NCBI GenBank assembly: GCA_032433765.1
Contig: JAVIAB010000046.1
Coordinates: forward strand, 60,159,888 to 60,223,887
DNA from: Megaustenia siamemsis
Lineage: Eukaryota > Mollusca > Gastropoda > Stylommatophora > Ariophantidae
Length of the DNA stretch: 64,000 bases
Reading direction: 5' to 3'
The notes under the pieces were generated by a model that made no database searches, was not told the DNA's origin, and worked only from the letters and a program-made list of their open reading frames with translations. The translations under genes and the position numbers were made by a program. Positions 54,359 to 64,000 of the stretch are shown here, piece by piece. Numbering within the stretch: position 1 is the stretch's first letter; every line of letters starts with the position of its first letter.

Positions 54359-54603
54359 GAGTTGGATGTGGAGGCAACGTGACATATATTCCAGCTGGAC
54401 TGTTCACCAGCCCTGGATATCCAAATCATCAGTTGAGTGCAGCAACGTGTACCTGGTACATCACACCTCCAGTACAAAGGACTCTGTTTTGGAAAATCGC
54501 TTTCATGAACACACCAACAGATGGCACTAACTGTGAGGATGATTACTTGGCTCTTTACTCAGGTCTGACCAATACAGGTCCCTTGGTACAACGATTCTGT
54601 GGT
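54359..54603 (+). CDS. CUB-domain protein, exon e (first part of CUB 3)
   Basis: The acceptor is tgtaatttcag (phase 1). It encodes GVGCGGNVTYIPAGLFTSPG, YPNHQ, ATCTWYI, an FMNTPTDGTNCEDDYLALYS block with the acidic CEDD positions that bind Ca2+ in many CUBs, and VQRFCG (fourth Cys). The donor is ggt|gtaagt at 54604 (phase 0). It reaches further into the domain than exons a and c, so the mid-domain intron position differs between CUBs. The completing exon was not found in the remaining 9.4 kb of the window. Confidence 0.9.
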
Positions 54604-55194
54604 GTAAGTACCTATTCTCTTCTTTCATGCCAGTCAATATAAATCACTTTTAGTTTTCTTTTCTACCTATTTTGTTCCATGTTATGGCTTTTTCTGTACA
54701 AAGTGCAACCATTTTGTTTCCCATAAATAAGAAGGAATGGAGAGAAATGTAACACATCAGTGTACAGTGTCTTATGGCTTGTTGTTACAGATCACTTTCA
54801 AGCAGTCTTTTCCTGGCGATACCCCTGGTGGATGCTGGAATGATCCAGAGGGTGTTAGTAGCCTCCAGTGAAATGGGGGGTGTTGAATAAAAATAAGGGG
54901 ACAGTGAAGAACAAATTCTACTTGCTGTAAGTGAAGTAATGCACATACACTACACAAGTCAACATCTGATAGTACCAAGCTCATTTCTTTGAGAAATAAA
55001 TCAGTTCAAAGAACAATTGATGAACTAACTTGAGATGTTGAAGATTCATTATGTGAGTTTTTACAAATCATAGTTCTCTCAACAGCTTCACAAGTTAACT
55101 TTGCCAGGAAATGAAGCCTCACTTTTAGCACAAGTACAATTCTTTCATAGAAAACAATTGCCAAAGATTTATTTTTATTTGCTATAAATGTTGA
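54604..55194. other. Intron sequence, nothing recognised
   Basis: No repeat or coding signature that I can name. Confidence 0.45.
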
Positions 55195-56369
55195 AAATAG
55201 ATTGAAGCTGTGTTCCAACTACAAAACTATTGCCCTAAAAAACCATGCCAGCAGAATACTCATGCGGAACATCATGAATAGGATAACAAGAAAGTTGGAA
55301 CAAGAACTTCATATAGTTCAAGCAGTAGTAGAGGCTTCCGTAACCACATCTTTAACGTGAGAAACTTCATGAGAAGTGTAGGGAACACAACATAGAACTA
55401 CATGCTTGCTTCATAGATTACAACAATGCCTTTGACTGCGTACAACATGAGAAACTGTGGAACATCATAAAGGATATTGGTTTTCCAACACATCTAATAC
55501 AACTTATAACTATATCACAAACAGCAGGCATCTATCAGAATAGCGGGAGAAACATCAATTTGATTTAAAGTACAAAAAAGGGTGAGACAGGGATGTATCC
55601 TTTCTCAATGCAGGTGTAACATCTCTGCTGAGAACATCATAAGAAATGTCAGAAATGATGACTTATGTTTTGTGAAGTTCGACCCTTTCACAATAAATGA
55701 CAACATAATTCCAGAACTCAGATACGCTGATGACACAGTCCTCCTCTCAAACTGTGCAGAAGAATTAAAAGCGACAATTGAGTGTGTTAAAAAAAACACC
55801 TATATCTAAACATGCAGAAAACTAAGATAATGTATTGACAAGACAAAAAAATCAACCCAAAATCATCAACAGTGAAGAATTTGAAACTGTATCAAACTAT
55901 GAATATCTGGGATCTGTAGTAACTAACAATGAATATCTGGGATCTGTAGTAACTAACAATGAATATCTGGGATCTGTAGTAACTAACAATGTATATCTGG
56001 GATCTGTAGTAACTAACAATGAATATCTGGGATCTGTAGTAACTAACAATGAATATCTGGGATCTGTAGTAACTAACAATGAATATCTGGGATCTGTAGT
56101 AACTAACAATGAATATCTGGGATCAGTAGTAACTAACAATGAATATCTGGGATCTGTAGTAACTAACAATGAATATCTGGGATTTGTAGTAACTAACAAT
56201 GAATATCTGGGATCTGTAGTAACTAACAATGAATATCTGGGATTTGTAGTAACTAACAATGGAGATTGCCAGAAAGAAATCAAAAGAAGATTAGCAATAG
56301 CAACCAAAATTAAATGCTATGAAGAACATGTGGCACATGCCACCTATATGGTATATAGGCCATAATATA
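55195..56369 (+). mobile_element. LINE-E, 5' segment (RT)
   Basis: 5'-truncated, starting within NYKTIAL and NHASRILMRNIMNRI, then motif A CFIDYNNAFDCVQ (55411), a degraded motif B, motif C LRYADDTVLLSN (55718), and the YEYLGSVVTNN block expanded twelvefold. It continues to GDCQKEIKRRLAIATKIK. Frameshifts occur near 55340, 55570 and 55800. It continues at 57172 and again at 60277, after two later DNA-transposon insertions. Confidence 0.88.
55901..56260 (+). repeat. In-frame 30-bp minisatellite inside the LINE-E RT
   Basis: Exactly 12 units of gaatatctgggatctgtagt plus aactaacaat, in register, with only a few substitutions (gtatat, tcagta, tttgta). Each unit encodes EYLGSVVTNN. In other LINE RTs this segment (YLG-x3-T-x2-G) is single. 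Confidence 0.98.
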
Positions 56370-57171
56370 TATACATACTATATATTATGGGCTACCGATG
56401 ACATAATAAATAAAGACTTACATTATATTCAGTAGGCTAACATGAAGCAATATTTGCTAATGACATCACTACATTTAAATTACTTACTTATTTATATGTA
56501 AACTCTATCCGTCTTGTTTGGGATGAAAATGTCTAGATGACTTTGTCATTGAAAGTACTGTTGGGTTGGTTTCTAAGTTTCTGAAGGAATGATTTCTCAA
56601 TGGACATTATTGCCAAACCAGATAAGCATTCTTGTGTCTGAGTTGAGCGACAATAAGATTTGATTTTCTTGAGAGCAGAACAAGTTCTTTCTACAGATGC
56701 TGATGTGCATAATGTAGTTATAAATAGGTTAGGAAGTTCCGTAATCAGGCATAGTTTCACTTTCACTTTGTGACGATTCTGATTAGCTAGAGCTAAAAAT
56801 AACCTGTGAAACTGCATTAGTGTAGAGCTTAGCCGTATTATTTTGATGGGAATTTTGTAATGTCAAGGTCATTAATTCTAAGTCGGAGAGAAGAGAAATG
56901 TACCGCTGCTGATTAGCGGTTTCATGTACAATTTTTTATAGTAGTTTCGGCTTCATTCACAAACATTGTAGTGGCCATAGGGAAACCTTGCATTAATAAG
57001 TGCAAATCAAAGCAAATAAATCATATTGGCCTACAAAATGTGTTATAGAATATTTGAAAATTTGTAATATAATTATGCAAAAAATATAATAAATTATCAT
57101 TTCCTTTTGTATTTCGTTAATATGTTCAGGCTACCGGCAGTAGCTGCAGTAGCATAGAGAATACGCCACTG
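56370..57171 (-). mobile_element. hAT-type DNA transposon fragment
   Basis: The minus strand 56817-56533 encodes about 94 residues of the hAT C-terminal dimerisation region, with TSASVERTCSALKKIKSYCR and the LSGLAIMSIEK block. The right end reads, on the minus strand, cagtggcgtattctctatgc, a typical hAT-like terminus beginning CAGTGGCG, ending at 57171 against LINE-E sequence. The opposite end and most of the transposase are lost, and no 8-bp duplication was found. Confidence 0.8.
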
Positions 57172-57333
57172 CTAAGGACATGTATCTTCTCGATAGCAAC
57201 ATATAGTTGTGAATCATGAACAATCTCGCAAACAGCAAGAAAGAAAATTGATTCATTCAGAACAAAATGCTACAGAAAAATCTTTAAGATAGCTTGGATA
57301 ATAAAAAAGAGCAATAAAGACATGCTAAAAGAT
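57172..57333 (+). mobile_element. LINE-E, middle segment
   Basis: It encodes KDMYLLDSNI, a CES block, TISQTARKKIDSFRTKCY and WIIKKSNKDMLKDL, the LINE C-terminal region. It stops at the TTAA where the piggyBac element inserted. Confidence 0.85.
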
Positions 57334-57779
57334 TTAACTCTTTCAGTACGGAAGGCTTTTGTCAATGCAACGGAGGAGATTTCAGAGACAAAATTTTTGA
57401 TGGACCTTATGGTCTTAAAACATCAATCTACATGTTTTATATTTATCTAACACTTAACATATTATATATGAATTTTTAGATAATTGAACAAGGAATCTGA
57501 TTTCATCAATACCAAGATGATACAAAACATGTAAAAAGAAATATTGGAGATAAACGACCAACAAAAAAAAATTGAAACATCAAATTAAAACCACAACTGA
57601 CTACTTACCATCATGTAGATCTGGTCATAGTAATCCAATATGAATTATTTTGTGAAAAAAACAAATATCAATATGTCTCTAAGCAGCCATGAAAGTTTGG
57701 TTGATGTAGCATAACAATAACTGATATTTTGTCATGCACAATCACAACAAGTGAGAAAAATGAAATTTCAACTTTTTTG

Positions 57780-58110
57780 TGGAAAAAATCACTATGTACA
57801 CAATATTGACACTTTTGTTTGACTACACACACACAAATCACTATGTACACAATATTGACACTTTTGTTTGACTACACACACACACACATCACTATGTACA
57901 CAATATTGACACTTTTGTTTGACTACACACACACACATCACTATGTACACAATATTGACACTTTTGTTTGACTACACACACACACATCACTATGTACACA
58001 ATATTGACACTTTTGTTTGACTACACACACACAAATCACTATGTACACAATATTGACACTTTTGTTTGACTACACACACACAAATCACTATATACACAAT
58101 ATTGACACTT
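57780..58110. repeat. About 62-bp minisatellite at the 3' side of the transposase
   Basis: Six units of atcactatgtacacaatatt plus gacacttttgtttgactaca and a variable (ac)n. The last, degenerate unit overlaps the segment just after the transposase stop, so it arose within the transposon. Confidence 0.92.
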
Positions 58111-58143
58111 TTTTTTCAATTACACAAAAAACACTTTCTCCAT

Positions 58144-59994
58144 TTATTGTCCATGAAATGCCTTGAAGCATGCATTTGGATGAAGATGTGGTTGAATTTG
58201 ACATCCTGAACAGAAAAAAATGAGTCCGTGCACGCTTTGTTGGAGTTGAACAATATACGCATTCACGGTCTCTTGCGGCATAATCTACAATGTGACGGCT
58301 TCCTCTGGATTTTGCGAGACAGCTTGCCTCTGGCTGCCTTCCTGGAAGTTTCATTTCTTGTTGAATGACAACATGTTGTGTCAATTGACTCATCAACATT
58401 TTCTTATACTCTTTTAAAGAGACTCTTTTGTCGCCAGTAGCTCGGCATAAACAAAATAAAATATACGCATTTACCTGCGACACTTCCAACAGCCAGAAGA
58501 AAATTTTTTTCCACCATTTAACAGTTTTGCGTTCAAAGACACAGTAATAAGCCACCTTCTGGTCTAGTTTGTCGCACCCATTCATATTTCTGTTGTAGAA
58601 ATAAATCATTTCTGGCTTGTTTACATCTTTTACTGCTTTTGTTTGCACTCTGGCATCAGAGGATACCATCACAACATTTTTTTTTGCCTTCTTATCTCTG
58701 AATGCAACACAGAGCTTGGTTTTATCATTATGCATGTACCATTTCATTGCTCTGTGCTCCAGAGATAATGTTTTGGTTTCCTGCGGAAACGAACATTGAC
58801 AGTTCCAGTATAGTACTGCTTCTTCAAAAGAAGGTGATCAATCAATTTTCGTGTGGTGTAATAGCGATCAGCAAAAATTTTATGTCCTGTGCCAACATGC
58901 TCCAATAAAGTGTCGAAAACTTGTACAGCATGTCCACCATCTGTATCAGCTTCAGGATTGTAGGAAGTGTTTCTTCCAAAATAGGTTAGAATGTTGACAA
59001 CATAACCCGTGGCAGCGTCGCATAGACCAAAGGTCTTGATGTGGTACTTGCTTGGCTTCGAGGCATTGAACTGCTTGAACTGCCATCTACCCTTATAGCC
59101 TATGACCATCTCATCAATGCTAAGTTCCTGAAAGGGATAGAATGCTTTTCGGAACTTGCAAAGGAGAAGATTCATGAATGGTTCTATTTTTTCTTTGCCT
59201 TCCGCTGCCTCATCACCACAGTGCAACATTGTGTGGTAAATGTCCTGGAATCTATCTCGATTGAAAGCATGGTGGATCCAAGGAATATACAATTCTGCTG
59301 ATAGTGACCAATAGTCAGCAATAGAGGAAGCTTTGAACAAACCCATATATATCAGCACTGCCAAGAACTTGTCAAGTTCAGGTCTTGTGATGTCTTGCCA
59401 CCTTGCAAGCACAGAGCGCTTGCGTGCAGGAGTGTTGATATCAGTTCTTTTCTTTGCATAAGAATTGATGCTAGATAACAAAGTTTCACAAACTTCATCA
59501 TCAAACAATGACCCAAAAAAATCCAATGCAGAGGAAGAATCTGTGAGGTGCTCAACACTAACTCCTGGCTTTCGCAGTGGATGAAAGCGAAAGTTATTTT
59601 CAGTGCTGCCAGTTGTAATTTCTGACCACTCAGACTCAGCTGGGATTATAGGTCTAGATGAGCTAGGCCTGGCAGTTGTTGGGTTAGATGTGGCTTTCTT
59701 CTTGGTAGTTTTACCACTTCCTCTGCCCCTACCTCTACCTGCAGCTGCTTTTGGTTTTTTTGGTTCTGAAGGAATGTATTCCTCATCACTGTCAATATTC
59801 AAAATGAGACAGAGACTTTCATTTTCCTCTACTGAAAAATCGATAATATCTGGATCACTGTCATCACCATTGTTATTATCAACACTTACAGTGTCTGAAC
59901 TATCATCAGAATCATCAAGAAAAATTAATTGACAAGCTTCATCAGCCGTCATCAACTGACTTTTAGCATTACAATCACTGCTACTGGAAGCCAT
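58144..59994 (-). pseudogene. piggyBac transposase with two frameshifts
   Basis: DDE transposase of the DDE_Tnp_1_7 family, about 615 residues if the frame is followed, normal for piggyBac. I choose the Met at 59994 (MASSSSDC), residue 19 of the open frame that starts at 60048. In that 434-residue frame there is an acidic N-terminus, a GRGRGRG basic region at about 104-112, WQDITRPELDKFLAVLIYMG (217-236), the first Asp in SIDEMVIGYKGR (D312) and the second in FADRYY (D394). A frameshift near 58770 moves the third Asp (MNGCDKLDQ) to the next frame, 58747 downward. A second frameshift lies in the A7 run at 58214-58220. Past it, a third frame has the expected C-terminal Cys-x2-Cys, Cys and His pattern and a TAA at 58144. 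Confidence 0.93.
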
Positions 59995-60276
59995 TTCGAT
60001 CAGCTGATTTTTGTTTACAATTTTTTTTACGATAAACACTAATTCCAAATGAAAAAATCACACGTTAGACTACGTCTTTCCACTTGAACCTCGTGGGGAA
60101 GAAGGAAGGAACTCTTCAGTGAAGGAATCTATATAAAATAGTCAATCTAAAATATAGGAATACAGTTTGTTGACGGTTTACACGAAACAAATTATGTTTG
60201 GCGCGCTATACGGCTGATCGTACGCAATTGAAATGGATTTGGCGCAACATACGGCTGATCGTACGGAAAGAGTTAA

Positions 60277-60640
60277 ACATTGAAAAGAACTGGCTTATAA
60301 ACACCATTCTACAGAGGACATTAAAATACTATGGCCAGTCAAAAGACACAGCGGACTGGAAAGAACAATAATGGAAGGCATGGTTCCTGGGCGACACATC
60401 AGGGGCAGATGAAGAAGTAAGGTTTCAAGACATCAAGGAGATCTTGAACATGACAATAGAATTGGAAGATCTGGCTAGAGATAAGAGATTCTTTCAGATC
60501 AGCTGAGGTGAATGCACCATTCTGCAAAGAACATACAACCTGATGTACTAACTGATACTTAACTTTTTCTGGACCACTAACCTACACATCGGCTCCATTT
60601 ATGAAGGTACTACGAGACCAAAACTGACAATCGGCTTGGG
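60277..60640 (+). mobile_element. LINE-E, 3' segment
   Basis: It continues the C-terminal region directly from 57333: NIEKNWLINTILQRTLKYYG, ERTIMEGMVPGR and a degraded RGR-rich tail, then stops. No clear poly-A or simple tail is seen; the end is placed by loss of similarity. Confidence 0.8.
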
Positions 60641-60839
60641 CAGAGAATAGTTGAATATATTAAAGTAACGTAACAATTCTATATAAATATTCACCAATAC
60701 TTGTATTTGATATCTAGAAGATGTTTCATAATTACTTCCTTCAAAGACCACATGGTATTTTCTCTTTGTTATGTAGATATAGTGATTAAATTCTTGATGT
60801 AAATGTGTGTTTATTTTTTACAAATAATGGCCACACCCA

Positions 60840-61175
60840 CTACTTCTATTTCTTGTGCCTAATTTCATTATTTTTGGACATAAATGCATCAAGTAAAGTG
60901 TATTTTGAAGATCTTTGGGTTAGTTTGTGTAAAATTTCAAGAAGAATGGATAGTAACACACTTCTAGTCTCGGAAAATAGAGGTACATGAAATATGATAT
61001 ATTGAATTGAAAATTATCTGCCTTTGAATATTTGTATAATACTTATCATAAATAATATATTTTTTCCTTCTGATATCATCAATAGATTGCTATTTTTTAT
61101 TTTCTTCAACCATTTTCCTTTCCATTGATGTATAACATGTATCACGTTTAATTATATTATAGCATGAAAATGTAA
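60840..61175 (+). repeat. Dispersed repeat R1, copy 2
   Basis: Direct-orientation relative of 21640-21995 sharing cctttccattgatgtataac, gacataaatgcatcaa and atttcattatt blocks. A G13 run follows at about 61182-61194. Confidence 0.75.
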
Positions 61176-62162
61176 AATGAAAGGGGGGGGGGGGGTGTTG
61201 AAACTTGAGGAGGCCTGAACACGAAGCCAAACTTTTAGATCGACCTTTATCCTGATAATTTGCGGTATAAACATGACTACAATTAACTGTATGTAAAATA
61301 CTTTCTTCAAATATTGCCTTAAATTATCATAATTACTTCATATATCTTAGTTACTTGCATTATAAGTTATGGAAAAGACATGGTTTTGCTGTTAATTAAT
61401 ATCTCTTACAGTTTTGATCAAGTATTTTGTAGAAAGATGCATTGCAGTGATTCTAAGGAGGATCTAGGTAAGATTACCCCCTACTGGAACAGATTCTGTT
61501 TCAATAAAGAGATTGACACCCTCCCATCGTATGACTTGTTCATCTGTTGCTGTGGCAACAGGAGATGGTTGCAGAAATGGCCTACCTAGTTCTCATACAC
61601 ATTGCAAGGTTAATAGATGCCATTGTTCGGTTGTAGTAGGTTTGACCTCCATAGACATTCAAGCCTATTGATTAGTATCAGCTCACATTTTTTGAACTAT
61701 ATCAAGGCTATACTTGGGAATATGGTGGTTGGTTGTACATTGAAAGTGAACTCATTGAGCTGGAATGTGACTGTGTTATGTACTCTGATCAAGTATTAGA
61801 GGAATCGTGGCTTTCATTGCCTCCTCTGAATATCTGCCACTGGGCTGCTGCAGCAATGACAGCAGCCCAGAGGTTTTTCTTGCATAATTGTCAAAAGTGG
61901 TTCTGAATGTAGTCGCTGTACAGTGTGTCATTCATCGTCAACATTTAGAAGCTAAAATCTGAGTGAATGTCTACATTGGTCATTGTATTCTGTCTTTAAA
62001 GCAATTAACAAAATCAGAAACAATTCATTCAATTATAGATTGATTAGACAATTTTATTGGACCACTTTTAAAACAATGAATTTAGATGCTTGCTGCTTCA
62101 TACAGAAGTATTTTTAGCTATCAAAAAGTGCCTTTTAGGATCAATTAGATAAGGAGCCAGTA
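61176..62162. other. Intron or intergenic sequence, nothing recognised
   Basis: Contains short open frames without any recognisable domain, and a small cag...gtaag-bounded stretch (61434-61467) that is too short to call an exon. Confidence 0.45.
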
Positions 62163-62480
62163 GTGTAGTGTAATATGCACTCCTATAAGGTATGGTGGCA
62201 GCTTTACTAAAAAATAACACAACAAAATACTAACATTTCTGCGAATCAATTCAGAGGAAGAGGTATGTTTACAGCGCTCAAAGAAAAAATGACAAATAAT
62301 CAACAGCAGAAAAAAAAACCAAGGACAATATATGGTCCGAAACCTGTACTCCTTGGAACTAATGAAATAACATCTCTGCCTAAATGTGACCTTTTTCAGA
62401 GAACAAGGACAACAATAACAAACAATGAGGCATAGATAAATGCTACTTCATCTAGGATGATAAGGACTGGTAAATGACGG
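62163..62480. mobile_element. Composite of dispersed-repeat and SINE2 fragments
   Basis: 62163-62250 resembles 22790-22860. 62265-62365 matches SINE2 (minus strand: agttccaaggagtacaggt, tcggaccatatattg). 62375-62480 again resembles the 22840-22900 region (aaataacatctctgcctaaa). Decayed, without readable ends. Confidence 0.5.
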
Positions 62481-62519
62481 AGAAGTGGACAGAGGGAAAA
62501 AATCTTATTATTACTTTTC

Positions 62520-63364
62520 TTTGATTCTTATCAGCAACAACAAATCAGTTTACACCGTTTTAGTAGCTGTTGCTGGTCATTCTTAGCAACAACAAATCAG
62601 TTTACACCGTTTTAGTAGCTGTTGCTGGTGATTCTTAGCAACAACAAATCAGTTTACACTGTTTTAGTAGCTGTTGCTGGTGATTCTTAGCAACAACAAA
62701 TCAGTTTACACTGTTTTAGTAGCTGTTGCTGGTGATTCTTAGCAACAACAAGTCAGTTTACACTGTTTTAGTAGCTGTTGCTGGTGATTCTTAGCAACAA
62801 CAAATCAGTTTACACCGTTTTAGTAGCTGTTGCTGGTGATTCTTAGCAACAACAAATCAGTTTACACTGTTTTAGTAGCTGTTGCTGGTGATTCTTAGCA
62901 ACAACAAATCAGTTTACACTGTTTTAGTAGCTGTTGCTGGTGATTCTTAGCAACAACAAGTCAGTTTACACCGTTTTAGTAGCTGTTGCTGGTGATTCTT
63001 AGCAGCAACAAATCAGTTTACACTGTTTTAGTAGCTGTTGCTGGTGATTCTTAGCAACAACAACAAATCAGTTTACACCATTTTAGTAGCTGTTGCTGGT
63101 GATTCTTAGCAACAACAAATCATTTTACACTGCTGTTTTAGTAGCTGTTGCTGGTGATCTTATCAGCAACAACAAATCAGTTTACACCATTTTAGTAGCT
63201 GTTGCTGGTGATTCTTAGCAACAACAAATCAGTTTACACTGCTGTTTTAGTAGCTGTTGCTGGTGATCTTATCAGCAACAACAAATCAGTTTACACCGTT
63301 TTAGTAGCTGTTGCCATTGATTCTTAGCAACAACAAATCATTTTACACTGTTTTAGTAGCTGTT
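62520..63364. repeat. 52-bp minisatellite, block 1 (array 5)
   Basis: About 16 units of gattcttagcaacaacaaat, cagtttacaccgttttagta, gctgttgctggt, with variants (cactg/caccg; gatcttatcagc; ccattgattc). Confidence 0.96.
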
Positions 63365-63636
63365 TCCCGTGTGTTACCGGGGCCTCGTTATGAGGGAGTA
63401 AAGAATAGTGACACTGTGACCTTCCAGGCATGTCGTAAGAGGCGACTAAGGAGGTTGATCGATGGCTTGACAAGCTGTCATTGTAAAAAGTTTTGTTATG
63501 GAAACAGAGCCATAGATTTTAGAGCAGTGATCTCTGCAATATGTGCCATTTTGGCACGCAAGGTTTCTGTTTTTAAAATTGTGGTTCTGCCCTATGTGCC
63601 GTCTCCGGCTCGAAAGGACAATAGATAGTAGCTGTT
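63356..63636 (+). mobile_element. SINE4 (63365-63627) with a LINE-B-like 3' tail
   Basis: Inserted in array 5 with gtagctgtt at both ends (63356-63364 and 63628-63636); this string also occurs in the satellite unit. The 263-bp element contains catgtcgtaagaggcgact. Its last 30 bp (ccctatgtgccg, ccggctcgaaaggacaatag, ata) closely match the LINE-B 3' end (ccctatgggccg, acggctcgaaaggtcaatag, ata). It has no coding capacity. SINEs that share a LINE's 3' tail are normally mobilised by that LINE. Confidence 0.82.
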
Positions 63637-64000
63637 GCTGGTGATTCTTAGCAGCAACAAATCAGTTTACACTGTTTTAGTAGCTGTTGCTGGTGATTCT
63701 TAGCAGCAACAACAAATCAGTTTACACCGTTTTAGTAGCTGTTGCTGGTGATTCTTATCAGCAACAACAAATCAGTTTACACCGTTTTAGTAGTTGTTGC
63801 TATTGATTCTTAGCAACAACTAATCATTTTACACTGTTTTAGTAGCTGTTGCCATTGATTCTTAGCAACAACAAATCATTTTACACTGTTTAAGTAGCTG
63901 TTGCCATTGATTCTTAGCAACAACAAATCAGTTTACACCGTTTTAGTAGCTGTTGCTGGTGATTCTTAGCAACAACAAATCAGTTTACACCGTTTTAGTA
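63637..64000. repeat. 52-bp minisatellite, block 2 (array 5)
   Basis: Seven more units of the same 52-bp family, running off the right edge of the window. Confidence 0.96.

Larger units (their letters stand above)
57334..60276 (-). mobile_element. piggyBac-like DNA transposon, 2.94 kb, near-complete
   Basis: Bounded by TTAA (57334-57337 and 60273-60276) with inverted ends TTAACTCTTTC[A/C]GTACG. The right end has a direct subterminal repeat atacggctgatcgtacg twice (about 60208 and 60250). The transposase gene is on the minus strand, with a minisatellite near its 3' end at 57780-58090. It is inserted in the LINE-E reading frame, and removing it with one TTAA restores the codons. It is the probable source lineage of the MITE at 12391 and the deletion copy at 28003. 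Confidence 0.95.

Noticed and set aside
61380..61799. Small genes at 61380-61589 and 61617-61799
   Set aside because: No domain, splice support or codon pattern. The lengths are expected by chance in AT-rich intron DNA.

Overview
This is a eukaryotic, AT-rich, intron-dominated piece of a metazoan genome, with no bacterial gene organisation. CUB-domain exons, several LINE lineages, a Penelope-like element with a GIY-YIG endonuclease, tRNA-derived SINEs, a piggyBac transposon and very long minisatellites point to a marine invertebrate. A mollusc or other lophotrochozoan is my guess, but the sequence does not prove it.

The only host gene I can support is a plus-strand gene with tandem CUB domains (cubilin-like in layout). 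Five exons lie at 12860-13071, 23955-24096, 43692-43873, 44126-44273 and 54359-54603. Their phases run 1-0, 0-1, 1-0, 0-1, 1-0, so they splice into two complete CUB domains plus the first half of a third. The gene continues beyond this window, or beyond what I can recognise, on both sides. Introns of about 10.9, 19.6, 0.25 and 10.1 kb hold most of the other DNA.

Region by region: 1-3905 is a 49-bp minisatellite interrupted by 1.3 kb holding decayed Cys-rich coding fragments. 3908-12400 holds LINE copies, a SINE-like composite and a LINE-tail-derived microsatellite. 12391-12701 is a piggyBac-type MITE next to the first CUB exon. 13085-21345 is a 46/47-bp minisatellite holding a LINE (A) that is itself interrupted by an RNase H-bearing LINE (C) and an antisense LINE (B). 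21346-29700 has SINEs, a 76-bp and a 32-bp tandem array and piggyBac deletion derivatives. 29735-38785 is a 46-bp minisatellite of about 5.6 kb, interrupted by a Penelope-like element, a LINE (D) and a SINE. 39865-40285 is a 100-bp array; 41190-43590 is LINE A with LINE B inside. 46690-53185 is a 6.5-kb GA-rich minisatellite with a roughly 2-kb higher-order period. 53585-54288 is a second Penelope fragment. 55195-60640 is a LINE (E) broken by a hAT fragment and by a 2.9-kb piggyBac element with its transposase gene. 62520-64000 is a 52-bp minisatellite with a SINE inside.

Three themes recur. First, minisatellites are repeatedly the landing sites of transposons, and many junctions still show target-site duplications that I could read directly. 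Second, two LINE reverse-transcriptase reading frames carry in-frame minisatellite expansions (9 x 27 bp, 12 x 30 bp) exactly at conserved RT segments. Third, one piggyBac lineage is present as a near-intact source element (two frameshifts), a 311-bp MITE and an 888-bp internal-deletion copy. The labels LINE A-E, SINE1-4, R1 and F are mine, used only to link copies within this window.
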